A stretch of 56,450 nucleotides of DNA from an uncultured Pelagibacteraceae bacterium. GTDB taxonomy: Bacteria; Pseudomonadota; Alphaproteobacteria; Pelagibacterales; Pelagibacteraceae. Below are positions 24,168-33,512 of the stretch, piece after piece. Each line of letters begins with the position of its first letter. Position 1 is the first letter of the stretch. Made by a program: the position numbers and the translations under genes. The notes beneath the pieces were generated by a model. That model saw only the letters and a program-made list of their open reading frames with translations, had not been told where the DNA came from and did not search any database. The stretch is from NCBI GenBank assembly GCA_902567495.1, contig CACFMO010000008.1:1-56450 (forward strand), in the 5' to 3' direction.

Positions 24168-26672
24168 AAGGTTGATGTAAAAGACATAGATAAAAAATGG
24201 CAAGACTTTTGGTCAAGTAATAAAAACTCATTCAAAAACACCGACAAAAAAAAGAAATTCTATTGCCTGGAAATGTTTCCTTATCCTTCAGGAAAAATTC
24301 ACATGGGCCACGTTAGAAACTACGCTATAGGTGATGTGCTTGCGAGGTATAAAACAATGCAAGGTTTTAATGTTCTCCATCCTATGGGGTGGGACTCATT
24401 TGGCATGCCAGCCGAAAATGCTGCTAGAGAAAATAATTTAGACCCTAAAGAATGGACACAAAAAAATATTGCAACTATGAAAAGACAGCTCTATTCTTTA
24501 GGACTTTCAATTGATTGGGATTTAGAAATTTCAACGTGTGATCCAAATTACTATAAGCATCAACAATCACTTTTTATAGATTTATATAACAAAGGATTAG
24601 TCGTCAGAAAGGAAACTTACGTAAATTGGGATCCTATTGAACAAACAGTTTTAGCTAATGAACAAGTAATTAATGGTAAAGGCTGGAGATCAAACGCTAT
24701 TGTAGAAAGAAAAAAACTATCCCAGTGGTTTTTTAATATATCTAAGTTCTCAGAAGAACTATTAGAAGATTTAAATTCACTCACAGAATGGCCAGAAAAA
24801 GTAAAGTTGATGCAAAAAAATTGGATTGGAAAATCTGTTGGATGTGAGATTGATTTTGAAATAGATGGACAAGAAAAAGTAAAAATTTTTACAACACGTC
24901 CAGATACTATATTTGGTGCTACTTTTTTAGCGGTTTCAGTTGATCATCCAATTTGTAAAAATTTTAGTACTAAAGATAATTTTCTTGAATTTAAAAATAA
25001 AGCTTCTCAAGTAGGGACTACTGAAGAGGCCATAGCAAATGCGGAAAAAATTGGATACGACACAGGATATAGAGCTAAGCATCCTTTTATAAAAAATAAA
25101 AGTATACCTGTTTATGTTGCAAACTTTATTTTAATGGATTATGGGACTGGTGCTATTTTTGGATGTCCCGCTCACGACCAGAGAGACTATGACTTTGCTA
25201 AAAAGTATAAAATTGAAATTATAAAAGTAGTCAAACCAAGAGAAAATCACGAAATTGTTAAAGATAATAAGGCCTTTGATGGAGATGGAAGTATAATTAA
25301 TTCTGAATTTTTAAATGGCCTAAATATTTCTGATGCTAAAGATAAGATAATCAGTGAAATAGAGAAGAAGAAAATAGGTAAAAGGAAAATATCTTACAGA
25401 CTAAAAGATTGGGGAATTTCTAGACAAAGATATTGGGGTTGTCCAATACCAATGATTTATTTAAAAAATGGCAAAGTTGTACCTGTCGATAAAAGTGAAT
25501 TACCAATAACGTTACCTGAAGACGCAGATTTAAATTCAAAAGGTAATCCACTAGAAAAACATCCTAATTGGAAAAAAACTAAATATAAAAAAACAGGCGA
25601 AGATGCAGTTAGAGAAACCGATACTCTAGACACATTTGTGGACTCTTCATGGTATTTTATTAGATTTTGCTCTCCAAAATTGAAGGACAAACCCTTTGAT
25701 GAAAAGTCTCTAAGTTACTGGATGCCAGTAGATCAATACATTGGTGGGGTAGAACATGCAATATTACATTTGCTCTATTCAAGATTTTTTATGAGAGCAA
25801 TTAAATTAAATGATAAAAAAATAAAAATTAAAGAACCTTTTAAAGGTCTTTTTACGCAAGGAATGGTCTGTCATGAAACGTACAAAAATAAAAAAGGAAA
25901 TTGGCTGAGTCCTGAAGAAACAAAAAATTTTAATAAATCTGAAATCATAGTTGGGCCTCCTGAAGCTATGTCTAAATCAAAAAAAAATGTTATAGATCCT
26001 GAAAGCATGATAAAAATTTATGGCGCTGATGCAATTAGATGGTTTATGCTTTCGGATAGCCCACCAGATAGAGATATTCAATGGTCAAATGATGGAGTTG
26101 CTGCAGCACATAAGTTTGTTCAAAGAGTCTGGTCTTTAAATGAAAAGGCTATGAATAGAAAAAACGTAAAATCTTTGGAAGAAGAAAGAAAGAAATTTTT
26201 AACAGCTATAAATAAATATTTGTTTAAGATTACAAGTTTTATAGAAAAATTTCAGTTAAATGTAGCTATAGCTTCTTTTTATGAAGCGATAAGATTGATG
26301 GAGGAATATGTCAATAAACCGGTTGAAAACAAGGATTTTTTGCGCTCACAAGCAAGTTTGATGAAAGCTATAATGCCTTTTATTCCTCACATATCCTGTG
26401 AGTGCTTATCTAAACTTGAAGGCAAAGGTTTTTACTCAAAAATTGAATGGCCGAGGATTGAGAAAAGTTTATTAAAAGATGAAAATGTTGTTATTGTAGT
26501 TCAAGTAAATGGTAAAAAGAGGGGTCTTATTTCAGCGAAGAAAGATATTTCTGAAGTTGATGCTACAAAAAAAGCACAAAAAATCGACAATGTAAAAAAA
26601 AATCTTAGAAATAAAAAAATAATTAAAAAAATATTTGTGAAAAATAAAATTATAAACTTTATTATTGCATGA
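24162..26672 (+). CDS. leuS: Leucyl-tRNA synthetase
   Basis: A class I synthetase of 836 aa. The HIGH-type motif is [15 protein letters not shown] and the KMSKS motif is MSKSKKN around residue 606. The CP1 editing domain shows [12 protein letters not shown] and [20 protein letters not shown]. The C-terminal anticodon and LeuRS-specific regions are complete. It leads the leuS-lptE-holA operon (ATGA overlap with lptE). No Shine-Dalgarno is seen; the start lies in a tandem duplication. Confidence 0.98.
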   Translation: MNKVDVKDIDKKWQDFWSSNKNSFKNTDKKKKFYCLEMFPYPSGKIHMGHVRNYAIGDVLARYKTMQGFNVLHPMGWDSFGMPAENAARENNLDPKEWTQKNIATMKRQLYSLGLSIDWDLEISTCDPNYYKHQQSLFIDLYNKGLVVRKETYVNWDPIEQTVLANEQVINGKGWRSNAIVERKKLSQWFFNISKFSEELLEDLNSLTEWPEKVKLMQKNWIGKSVGCEIDFEIDGQEKVKIFTTRPDTIFGATFLAVSVDHPICKNFSTKDNFLEFKNKASQVGTTEEAIANAEKIGYDTGYRAKHPFIKNKSIPVYVANFILMDYGTGAIFGCPAHDQRDYDFAKKYKIEIIKVVKPRENHEIVKDNKAFDGDGSIINSEFLNGLNISDAKDKIISEIEKKKIGKRKISYRLKDWGISRQRYWGCPIPMIYLKNGKVVPVDKSELPITLPEDADLNSKGNPLEKHPNWKKTKYKKTGEDAVRETDTLDTFVDSSWYFIRFCSPKLKDKPFDEKSLSYWMPVDQYIGGVEHAILHLLYSRFFMRAIKLNDKKIKIKEPFKGLFTQGMVCHETYKNKKGNWLSPEETKNFNKSEIIVGPPEAMSKSKKNVIDPESMIKIYGADAIRWFMLSDSPPDRDIQWSNDGVAAAHKFVQRVWSLNEKAMNRKNVKSLEEERKKFLTAINKYLFKITSFIEKFQLNVAIASFYEAIRLMEEYVNKPVENKDFLRSQASLMKAIMPFIPHISCECLSKLEGKGFYSKIEWPRIEKSLLKDENVVIVVQVNGKKRGLISAKKDISEVDATKKAQKIDNVKKNLRNKKIIKKIFVKNKIINFIIA

Positions 26673-27136
26673 AAAATTTAAAATTAAATAAAATATTTTT
26701 TTTTGCAATAAGTATTAATTTGCTACTGAGTTGTGGTTATCAGCCTATTTTAAATAAAGATAACCAATATTTCTCGATTTCTAAATTTAATTTTGAGGGA
26801 AATAAGAGTATTGGTGGACTTTTAAAAAATAATTTAATTAGCAGCAAACAGGCAGCAAATATAATTGAATTAAATATAAAATCAGAAAAGAAAACAGCTG
26901 TTTCTAATAAGAGTGAGACAGGTAAAATATTGACTTACTCAGTAACATTAACTTTTGAAATTACTGCGAGTGATAATAAAAATATTTTATTTACCAAAGT
27001 TTTCACTAAGTCGCAAAATTATTCAGCATCCGATCTGTATTCAGATACATTGAATAACGAAAAAAAAGTTGTAGAGAGTCTAGTTGAGACTATTGCAAGT
27101 GAATTGCAAATTGAGCTAAACTCCATTTTTAAATGA
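26669..27136 (+). CDS. lptE: LPS-assembly lipoprotein LptE
   Basis: A 155-aa lipoprotein with lipobox NLLLSC (lipid cysteine at residue 22) followed by GYQPIL, the typical LptE opening. The body has alternating strands and helices as in the small LptE fold. LptE plugs the LptD barrel that inserts LPS into the outer membrane. Position between leuS and holA, with 4-bp overlaps on both sides, is the conserved proteobacterial arrangement and carries much of the assignment, since LptE diverges fast. Confidence 0.85.
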   Translation: MKNLKLNKIFFFAISINLLLSCGYQPILNKDNQYFSISKFNFEGNKSIGGLLKNNLISSKQAANIIELNIKSEKKTAVSNKSETGKILTYSVTLTFEITASDNKNILFTKVFTKSQNYSASDLYSDTLNNEKKVVESLVETIASELQIELNSIFK

Positions 27137-28137
27137 TTTTAAAAAGCTATTTAGTAGAACAAAATATTTCTTTGATAGACAAATATTTTATTAACCTTAT
27201 CTATGGTGAAAATATAGGTATGAAGGATGATATTAAAGACCAAATTAAATTTTATTTTAAAAACCATGACAAAATCATTTTAACTCAGGATGAAATATTA
27301 AAAAAAAAAAGTATTCTCCACGAACAAGTTGAAAATACCTCTTTGTTTAGCAGTAAAAAAATTATCTTAATAAACGAAGTTACAGATAAAATTAAAGATA
27401 TAATTTATGATGTCGGACAAAAACCAAAGGAAGACCTAAAAATATTTTTATTTGCACAAAACTTAGAAAAAAAATCTACACTTAGAAAAGATTTTGAAAA
27501 AGAGAATACACAAGGAATTATTGCATGTTACCAAGATAATGAAAGAACACTTGGGGAGTATACAAGAAGGAAACTTGAAAATTATTCTGGTGTAACTCAA
27601 CAGATGATCAATTTTTTAACTAAAAATTGCAACCTTGATAGAAAAACTCTTTCAAATGAGATTGATAAGATTAAATGTCTTTTTATTGATAAGAAAATTA
27701 ATCCTGACAAACTTCCAGAATTGTTGAATAACAACAATAATTTGGATTTTAACAGTATAAGAGACGCTTGTCTCAGCGCAGATAAAGTCCATTTGAATGA
27801 AAATCTTGGAAATATCGTTCTTCAAAACGAAAATGCTTATTTTTACCTAAGTATATTAAGCAATAGAATAGAAAAGCTTATAAATCTAAATAATGAACTA
27901 AAAAAAGAAAAAAATATTGAGAAAGCTATTGATAGGATGAAGCCACCAATATTTTGGAAAGACAAACCAAAATTTATTAGGCAAATTGGTAAATGGAATT
28001 CAGAAAAACTTGAACAAGCAAGAAAAATTCTTTTTGATGCAGAAATTCAACTCAAAATTAATACAAATTTAAATAATAATATTTTAATTAAAAACTTAAT
28101 AGTTGATCTTTATCAAAAAGCTTCGTCTACTTCCTGA
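27133..28137 (+). CDS. holA: DNA polymerase III delta subunit
   Basis: A 334-aa clamp-loader subunit that opens the beta clamp. Recognisable features are the N-terminal LVYGENIG-like segment (FINLIYGENIGMKDD), NTSLFSSKKIILINEV (the LFxxKKLV motif), and FLTKNCNLDRKTLSNEIDKIKCL. It starts ATGA-overlapped with lptE. The 3' end overlaps the convergent parB end by 11 bp. Confidence 0.93.
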   Translation: MILKSYLVEQNISLIDKYFINLIYGENIGMKDDIKDQIKFYFKNHDKIILTQDEILKKKSILHEQVENTSLFSSKKIILINEVTDKIKDIIYDVGQKPKEDLKIFLFAQNLEKKSTLRKDFEKENTQGIIACYQDNERTLGEYTRRKLENYSGVTQQMINFLTKNCNLDRKTLSNEIDKIKCLFIDKKINPDKLPELLNNNNNLDFNSIRDACLSADKVHLNENLGNIVLQNENAYFYLSILSNRIEKLINLNNELKKEKNIEKAIDRMKPPIFWKDKPKFIRQIGKWNSEKLEQARKILFDAEIQLKINTNLNNNILIKNLIVDLYQKASSTS

Positions 28138-28972
28138 GTTTTTTAGATATTAAATCAAATTGATCTAAAGATTTATATTCAATAATAACTTTACCAGAAT
28201 TATTTTTTTTATTTATTATCTTAACGTTTAATCCAAGTTTGCTCTCAATTTCGTTTCTAACAAATTGAATATTAGGATCTTCATCATTATATTTTGAAGG
28301 TTTTTTTTTGCCCTTAATAAAAGTTTCTATCTCCCTTGCAGCGAGTTTTTTTTTAACAATATTTTCTGCTATTTCAGATGCGTTTGGCATACCAATTAGT
28401 GGTCTAGCCTGACCTGCTGTTAGCTTTTCCTCTTCTAAAAGTCCAATGATATCATTCGGTAAGGTTAGTAATCTTAAGGTATTACTCACATGGCTTCTGC
28501 TTTTTGACATGAATTTTGCAATTGTTTCATGATCATAACCGAACTCTTTAATTAATCTTTCGTACCCTTTTGCTTCCTCGATAATGTTTAGATCTTGTCT
28601 TTGAATATTTTCGACTATCGCTATTTCTAGACTTTTTTGATCATCTACATCAAGTATTATGACAGGGACTTTGTTTAATCCAGCCCTTTGTGCAGCTAGC
28701 CATCTTCTCTCACCAGCTACAATCTCATATTTTCCTTTTTCATACTTGTTTGGTCTAACCGCTATTGGCTGTATTACTCCATTTTCATTGATTGATTTTG
28801 ATAACTCGCTTAATTTCTCTTCATCAAAAATGGTTCTAGGTTGATACTTGTTTCGTGATAAATCAGCGATAGGAATAGTATTTGAAACTTTATCACTCGA
28901 GATTGATTTATTATCAATATCTCCGAACAGTGCTGAAAGGCCTCTGCCAAGCCCTTTTTTTGCAGGGTTCAT
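28127..28972 (-). CDS. parB: Chromosome partitioning protein ParB
   Basis: A 281-aa CTPase/DNA-binding partition protein. The N-terminal GLGRGLSALFGD is the typical ParA-interacting opening. The ParB/Srx domain holds NKYQPRT, NGVIQPIAVRP, and YEIVAGERRWLAAQRAGL (the CTP-binding GERR box). A helix-turn-helix (ETIAKFMSKSRSHVSNTLRLL) reads parS. Two parS-like sites lie about 1 kb upstream, inside rsmG. ATGA overlap with parA indicates a parAB operon. Confidence 0.97.
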   Translation of the reverse strand: MNPAKKGLGRGLSALFGDIDNKSISSDKVSNTIPIADLSRNKYQPRTIFDEEKLSELSKSINENGVIQPIAVRPNKYEKGKYEIVAGERRWLAAQRAGLNKVPVIILDVDDQKSLEIAIVENIQRQDLNIIEEAKGYERLIKEFGYDHETIAKFMSKSRSHVSNTLRLLTLPNDIIGLLEEEKLTAGQARPLIGMPNASEIAENIVKKKLAAREIETFIKGKKKPSKYNDEDPNIQFVRNEIESKLGLNVKIINKKNNSGKVIIEYKSLDQFDLISKKLRK

Positions 28973-29769
28973 GCTGCGCTCCCTAATGATTGATTTTCCT
29001 GATTAATAAACTCTTCTGCCAAATTTATATATGATTTACTTCCTGCACATTTTTTATCATAAATTAAACAGGGCATGCCATGTGAAGGAGCTTCGGATAA
29101 CCTCACGTTTCTTGGAACGACAGTTTTGTAAACCTTATTTTTAAAATGATTTCTTGCTTCAGAGTCTACTTGGGCAGATAATTTGTTTCTTTTATCAAAC
29201 ATCGTTAAAAGTACTCCTCTTATCCCTAAGTCAGGATTTAGATTTATTTTTATCCTGTCAATTGTTTTTACTAATTGAGTTATTCCCTCTAAAGCAAAAA
29301 ATTCTGTTTGAAGAGGTATTAATAATTCATTGGCTGTCACTAAAGACATCACTGTTAGTAAACTTAAAGAGGGAGGGCAATCAATAAAAATGTTTTCGTA
29401 TCTTTTTAGATAACCATCTACATCTTTTTTGAGAATCTCTTTAAGCAAAAAAGCTCTGTTAGCATCATTAGCTGTTTCAACTTCGAGACCTGAAAGATTG
29501 ACGTTAGATCCTATTAAATCTAAACCTGGAACGCTACTCTGTTGAACCACCTTCTTAATTGAAGTTTTTCCGATTAGTAAATTATAAATGCTTTTATCCT
29601 CATCATTATTTGATCTACCCAATCCGGTAGTTGCGTTACCTTGGGGATCGAGATCAATAACTAAAGTCTTTTTTCCTTTTATCGCTAGTGCAGTTGCTAA
29701 GTTTATTACGGTGGTAGTTTTTCCAACCCCACCCTTTTGATTTATTACAGATATTATCGATCTAGCCAC
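28969..29769 (-). CDS. parA: Chromosome partitioning ATPase ParA/Soj
   Basis: A 266-aa Walker-type ATPase with the deviant P-loop NQKGGVGKTTTVINLA at the N-terminus, LVIDLDPQGNATTGLG, and FIDCPPSLSLLT (Walker B region). With ParB and parS it segregates replicated origins. It overlaps parB by 4 bp and starts 3 bp after the rsmG stop. Confidence 0.97.
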   Translation of the reverse strand: MARSIISVINQKGGVGKTTTVINLATALAIKGKKTLVIDLDPQGNATTGLGRSNNDEDKSIYNLLIGKTSIKKVVQQSSVPGLDLIGSNVNLSGLEVETANDANRAFLLKEILKKDVDGYLKRYENIFIDCPPSLSLLTVMSLVTANELLIPLQTEFFALEGITQLVKTIDRIKINLNPDLGIRGVLLTMFDKRNKLSAQVDSEARNHFKNKVYKTVVPRNVRLSEAPSHGMPCLIYDKKCAGSKSYINLAEEFINQENQSLGSAA

Positions 29770-29772
29770 AAT

Positions 29773-30399
29773 TTATTTTTTAGCATCAATTATTATTATT
29801 TTTGAATCACTTGCTGTGATGCTAGGTACTAGCTTATACTTATAAATTAGCCCCTTTGAAGCTTTTTTTAGTTCTTCCTGTGCACTCTTTCCAAGCATTA
29901 CAATGAGTTTGTGTGATTTCTTAGAGGTTTCACGTGAAATTCTTAATATTTCAGGCAATTTTTTAAAAGCCCTACAAATAATATAGTCTGTTTCTATTAT
30001 ATGAGATTGATAATCATTATCATATATATATGTTCTTTCAAGGTTAAGTTTTTGTATTATGGATTTTATAAAACCAACTTTTACTTTTGATTTTTCATAA
30101 AGTTTCACGTGAAACGTGAGAATATCACTATAAAAAATAGATAGAATAATTCCTGGGAAACCCGCTCCAGTTCCTAAATCAGCTAAGCTATTAAAATTCT
30201 TATGATCAATATGATTAACAAGCTGAGCAGAATCAAGAACATGTCGGTTCCAAATCTCTTTTTCGGAGTTTTTAGAGATTAAATTATACTTTTGATTATA
30301 ATTTAAAACCTCCTGAACAAATAATTCAATAAGTTCTAGTTTTTTTGGGTTAAAATTTAGATCTTTAGTTAAAATAAGCTTAGATTCACTAAGACTCAT
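29773..30399 (-). CDS. rsmG: 16S rRNA (guanine527-N7)-methyltransferase
   Basis: A 208-aa GidB/RsmG methyltransferase. It has NLISKNSEKEIWNRHVLDSAQL near the N-terminus and the SAM-binding motif LADLGTGAGFPGIILSI. The segment IICRAFKKLPEIL matches the family's conserved late motif. It methylates G527 of 16S rRNA. Its coding sequence contains two parS-like palindromes, so part of its codon choice is constrained by ParB binding. Order mnmG-rsmG-parA-parB is conserved in bacteria. Confidence 0.95.
   Translation of the reverse strand: MSLSESKLILTKDLNFNPKKLELIELFVQEVLNYNQKYNLISKNSEKEIWNRHVLDSAQLVNHIDHKNFNSLADLGTGAGFPGIILSIFYSDILTFHVKLYEKSKVKVGFIKSIIQKLNLERTYIYDNDYQSHIIETDYIICRAFKKLPEILRISRETSKKSHKLIVMLGKSAQEELKKASKGLIYKYKLVPSITASDSKIIIIDAKK
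29926..29941. promoter_or_regulatory. parS-like ParB-binding site 1
   Basis: GGTTTCACGTGAAATT matches 13 of 16 positions of the widely conserved parS (TGTTTCACGTGAAACA), with the central TTTCACGTGAAA intact. It lies inside rsmG, immediately upstream of parAB. Confidence 0.75.
30101..30116. promoter_or_regulatory. parS ParB-binding site 2
   Basis: AGTTTCACGTGAAACG carries the complete 14-bp inner palindrome GTTTCACGTGAAAC and differs from consensus parS only at the outermost bases. It is 175 bp from site 1, inside rsmG. Confidence 0.9.
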
Positions 30400-30406
30400 A
30401 GGGATT

Positions 30407-32278
30407 CTAGGCTGGAACCCTGTTTTTTACCTTTTTAATAGCTCCCAATAAAATAATTGCAGCCGCTGGAGTGACTCCATCAATCCTGAGAGCCTGCCCT
30501 AAAGTTTTTGGTCTGATTAATTTTAGTTTAGACTTAACTTCATTAGAGAGTCCACTGAAAGAGTCATAGTCAATCTCTCTAGGTATCAGCAGACCTTCGT
30601 CTTTTCTAAAAGTTTTAATATCACTTTCTTGTTTAGGCAAATAGCCTGAATAGTGGGCGTTTATTTCAACCTGTTCATCAACAGAGGGTTCATAATGGGG
30701 TACGTCAGCCCAAATTGTTCTTATTTGATTTAAGTTAACATTTTTTATACCTAAGATATCTAATCCAGATCTTTTTACTCCATCCATAGCAATCTTGATT
30801 GAATGTTTTGCGGCAGCATTTGGTGTAATAAATTTTTTGGATAAAGAAGTTTCCAAACTTTTTATTTTTTTTTGTTTATCATTAAATATTTTTTTTCTGT
30901 GATCTTTTATTAAATTAATTTTAATACCCATAGGTGTAAGTCTTTTATCTGCATTATCAGCTCTTAGTGACAATCGGTATTCAGCTCGAGAGGTAAACAT
31001 TCTGTACGGCTCAGAAACACCCTTTGTAATTAAATCGTCAATCATCACTCCAATGTATGAATTAGATCTGTCTAAAATAAACTCACCTTTTTTTTTAACT
31101 TTTAAAGCAGCATTAATTCCAGCTATCAATCCTTGAGCTGCTGCTTCCTCGTAGCCTGTCGTCCCATTAATTTGACCAGCCAAAAAAAGAGACCCTATTT
31201 TCTTGGCTTCTAGACTCGCTTTTAGCTCCCTTGGGTCAACATAATCATACTCAATTGCATACCCTGCTCTTACCATTTTAACCTCTTCTAGGCCCTTAAT
31301 TTTGGCTAATATTTTGAGTTGAACATCCTCAGGTAATGAGGTCGAAATACCGTTAGGGTAAACTGTATGATCATCTAATCCTTCTGGCTCTAAAAAAATT
31401 TGGTGTTTTTGTTTTTCTTTAAACTTAACAACTTTGTCCTCAATGGATGGACAGTATCTTGGGCCCACACCTTTAATGTTACCAGAGTACATCGCGCTTC
31501 TTGAAATATTGTCACTTATAATTTTATGAACAGTGTCGTTAGTATAAGTCATCCCGCAACTGATTTGTTTATTAATTGCTTTAGTAGTTAAGAATGAAAA
31601 AAAGTATGGTTCATTATCTGCTGGTTGCATTTCTAAATTGTCATAATTAATAGTTCTTCCATCTAAACGTGGAGGTGTACCTGTTTTGAGTCTTCCAATT
31701 TTAATATTAAATTTTTCTAATTGTTCGCTTAGCCCTGTAGATGGTTTTTCATCATATCTCCCTGCTGGTATCTGTTTTTCTCCAATATGTATTAAACCAT
31801 TTAAAAAAGTTCCCGTGGTAAGAATTAGCTGACTACATTCTACTTCTTTTCCACTTTGACAAATAAAGCCTTTTATTTTGTCTTTCTCAAAGATGAATTT
31901 CACAACAGGATCGGCTATCACTTCTAAATTTTCATAATTAAGTAATAACTCCTTCATATATTTTTTATAGAGCTTTCTGTCTGTTTGAGTTCGTGGTCCT
32001 CTGACAGCTGGACCTCTACTTCTATTTAATAATCTGAACTGAATTCCTGATTTATCAGCTACATCACCCATGACACCATCCAAGGCATCAATTTCTCGGA
32101 CCAAGTGACCCTTGCCTAGCCCTCCGATGGCCGGATTGCACGACATTTCACCTATAGTGTCTATTTTATGTGTAAAAAGACCAGTATTTACGCCCATTCT
32201 GGCCGATGCTGCTGCTGCTTCACATCCAGCGTGTCCACCGCCTATTACAGCCACGTCAAAGGTCATTTTATTGCTCAT
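30407..32278 (-). CDS. mnmG: tRNA uridine-34 5-carboxymethylaminomethylation enzyme MnmG (GidA)
   Basis: A 623-aa FAD enzyme that with MnmE makes cmnm5U34 in tRNA. The FAD motif [17 protein letters not shown] is at the N-terminus. [33 protein letters not shown], and [18 protein letters not shown] are all typical. The frame stays open upstream to an ATG at 32350, but that would place the start in the 3' hairpin of the accessory cassette; the ATG at 32278 (or 32266, MTFDVAVIG) fits the family. Its partner mnmE is separated from it here by the 2.8-kb accessory cassette. Confidence 0.97.
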   Translation of the reverse strand: MSNKMTFDVAVIGGGHAGCEAAAASARMGVNTGLFTHKIDTIGEMSCNPAIGGLGKGHLVREIDALDGVMGDVADKSGIQFRLLNRSRGPAVRGPRTQTDRKLYKKYMKELLLNYENLEVIADPVVKFIFEKDKIKGFICQSGKEVECSQLILTTGTFLNGLIHIGEKQIPAGRYDEKPSTGLSEQLEKFNIKIGRLKTGTPPRLDGRTINYDNLEMQPADNEPYFFSFLTTKAINKQISCGMTYTNDTVHKIISDNISRSAMYSGNIKGVGPRYCPSIEDKVVKFKEKQKHQIFLEPEGLDDHTVYPNGISTSLPEDVQLKILAKIKGLEEVKMVRAGYAIEYDYVDPRELKASLEAKKIGSLFLAGQINGTTGYEEAAAQGLIAGINAALKVKKKGEFILDRSNSYIGVMIDDLITKGVSEPYRMFTSRAEYRLSLRADNADKRLTPMGIKINLIKDHRKKIFNDKQKKIKSLETSLSKKFITPNAAAKHSIKIAMDGVKRSGLDILGIKNVNLNQIRTIWADVPHYEPSVDEQVEINAHYSGYLPKQESDIKTFRKDEGLLIPREIDYDSFSGLSNEVKSKLKLIRPKTLGQALRIDGVTPAAAIILLGAIKKVKNRVPA

Positions 32279-32330
32279 AATAAGAATGTATCGATGAAAA
32301 ACGGATTTACAAGCTGTATTTTTGATTTCA

Positions 32331-32349
32331 TGGGGGCATAAAGCCCCCA
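32331..32349 (-). terminator. GC-rich hairpin at the 3' end of the accessory cassette
   Basis: A 7-bp stem TGGGGGC / GCCCCCA with loop ATAAA lies 11 bp past the GIY-YIG-like gene stop and upstream of mnmG. On the minus strand it is not followed by a clear T run, so it may act as a pause, partial terminator or 3' stabiliser rather than a full terminator. Confidence 0.6.
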
Positions 32350-32359
32350 CGAATTTTTA

Positions 32360-33079
32360 CTAGTCGGATTGTCGACCAAGTTGATGGTTATGGGGAGGTA
32401 GCGATCCGTGAAGATTGACATAGTTATCAATGTGCCAACTCTCCCAAGACCTACGCTCCTCGTCGCTCATCGTGTTCATTGGAGAATAGAAAACTTGGTG
32501 CATCACAACCCCTTTTTCTTTTTTCTCCTTAAGCCTTCGAGCTAGATTGTTGGTCTCTCCAATATTCAAAATGTTGCCATTAAAGAGTATCTTATAAATG
32601 GCAGCATCCTTTGGAGGATTTTCTAGATCCTTAAGCTCAACCTCAAATTCAGGTGCGATAGGTATATAGTATAGACCTGTATCTTTGCATATCCTGAGTT
32701 CGGTTTTTCTGTCCTTAAGAGGCTTCTTTACAATTGCAGCAAATCTAGGAACTTTTCTGACTACTGTAGTAGTCCCAGAAATAGTTGCCCCAGATCTTAC
32801 TGATGTATCTTTAGGTTTTAATAGCTTAAAATTGTTTCTAGCTACTTCACCCTTATTAAACCTTAGATACAGCCTGGTTGTTTCAGCAAGCTCTGTTAAG
32901 GAAGAAATATGACAGTGAGTATAATCATCAACATTCATTGCCCGACATGCACTAACACTTAATCCAATAGTTTGCTCTTTTGGAGTAACTGTTGGTCTCT
33001 TAGCTACAAATCCAGACTCTTTCTCAATATCGATGAAATTATGCTTATTTTCACTTTCAATGAGTTTTAAATCTGTCAT
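32360..33079 (-). CDS. GIY-YIG-like nuclease-domain protein, accessory
   Basis: A 239-aa protein in the cassette between mnmG and mnmE. The C-terminal ~80 residues look like a GIY-YIG domain: AIYKILFNGNILNIGETNNLARRLKEK, split as IYK (161-163), NIGET (172-176) and RR (181-182), then E213 in WESWHIDNY and N231 in LPPHNH. The arginine, glutamate and asparagine of the active site are present; the second tyrosine (YIG) is asparagine (NIG). The N-terminal ~150 residues are unrecognised. Parts are GC-richer than neighbouring genes. It starts one base after the 107-aa gene (TAA-T-ATG), so the two are coupled. Possible roles are homing, phage-derived or defence nuclease; none is proven. Confidence 0.6.
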   Translation of the reverse strand: MTDLKLIESENKHNFIDIEKESGFVAKRPTVTPKEQTIGLSVSACRAMNVDDYTHCHISSLTELAETTRLYLRFNKGEVARNNFKLLKPKDTSVRSGATISGTTTVVRKVPRFAAIVKKPLKDRKTELRICKDTGLYYIPIAPEFEVELKDLENPPKDAAIYKILFNGNILNIGETNNLARRLKEKKEKGVVMHQVFYSPMNTMSDEERRSWESWHIDNYVNLHGSLPPHNHQLGRQSD

Positions 33080-33080
33080 A

Positions 33081-33404
33081 TTAATTTAGCTCCTTTCCGC
33101 CTTTGATTTTTCCAGAAAACACGACCATCGACTGATCGTATAAACTGTTGTGATTTACAATTGGTTCAGTCCTTGGATCTAGAATTTCATGAGGGTAGTC
33201 TATACTGCCGTCATTACCTTTTAGATCGCTTAACTGCTTGTAAAAGATATCAAGAAAATCACACATTTTTTGTGATCTCCAAAGAGGATTATCGATGTCA
33301 ACGTCGTCCGCAATGAACGATCTAACGATAATAATATCTGCCTCTTTTTTTACTTCGGGTGTGTACTTAATTAAAGACACACCTTTCCTGTTACCATTAT
33401 TCAT
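33081..33404 (-). CDS. Hypothetical 107-aa protein of the accessory cassette
   Basis: I recognise no family. The protein is soluble-looking, with an acidic middle (FIADDVDIDNP) and a basic start (NNGNRKGVSLIKYTPEVKK); no signal peptide or membrane segment is seen. A purine-rich ribosome-binding region (AGGAAAGGAAAG) precedes the ATG and is partly held in the 3' strand of the structured leader. It is tightly coupled to the GIY-YIG-like gene. The pairing of a small protein upstream of a nuclease-like gene allows the guess of a regulator or inhibitor, but this is inference from layout only. Confidence 0.65.
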   Translation of the reverse strand: MNNGNRKGVSLIKYTPEVKKEADIIIVRSFIADDVDIDNPLWRSQKMCDFLDIFYKQLSDLKGNDGSIDYPHEILDPRTEPIVNHNSLYDQSMVVFSGKIKGGKELN

Positions 33405-33419
33405 AGTTTGCTTTCCTTT

Positions 33420-33495
33420 CCTGAGGGCTTGTTTGTTAAAAGATTGTGGTATACAAAATACCTGGATAACAATCTATTCGGCTGGTGCCCTCAGG
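33420..33495 (-). ncRNA. Candidate structured 5' leader (cis-regulatory RNA) of the accessory operon
   Basis: On the minus strand a 9-bp closing stem CCTGAGGGC (33495-33487) / GCCCTCAGG (33428-33420) encloses an inner arm. That arm has a 7-bp stem AGATTGT (33475-33469) / ACAATCT (33447-33441) with a stacked 5-bp stem GGTAT / ATACC (33462-33458 / 33452-33448), a six-base bulge, and a 5-base loop. The end of the closing stem touches the ribosome-binding region of the 107-aa gene. It matches no riboswitch or tRNA I can recall. Confidence 0.5.
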
Positions 33496-33512
33496 GGTAC
33501 CCGCCCGAATTT

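Noticed and set aside
32279-32350. Upstream extension of mnmG to an ATG at 32350 (MGALCPHE...)
   Set aside because: It would read through the GC hairpin at the cassette's end and adds residues unlike any MnmG N-terminus; the ATG at 32278 or 32266 gives the conserved start.
33420-33495. Interpreting the structured leader as a tRNA, tmRNA piece or known riboswitch
   Set aside because: No T-loop, anticodon arm, resume codon or recognised riboswitch core could be found on either strand; kept only as an unassigned structured element.
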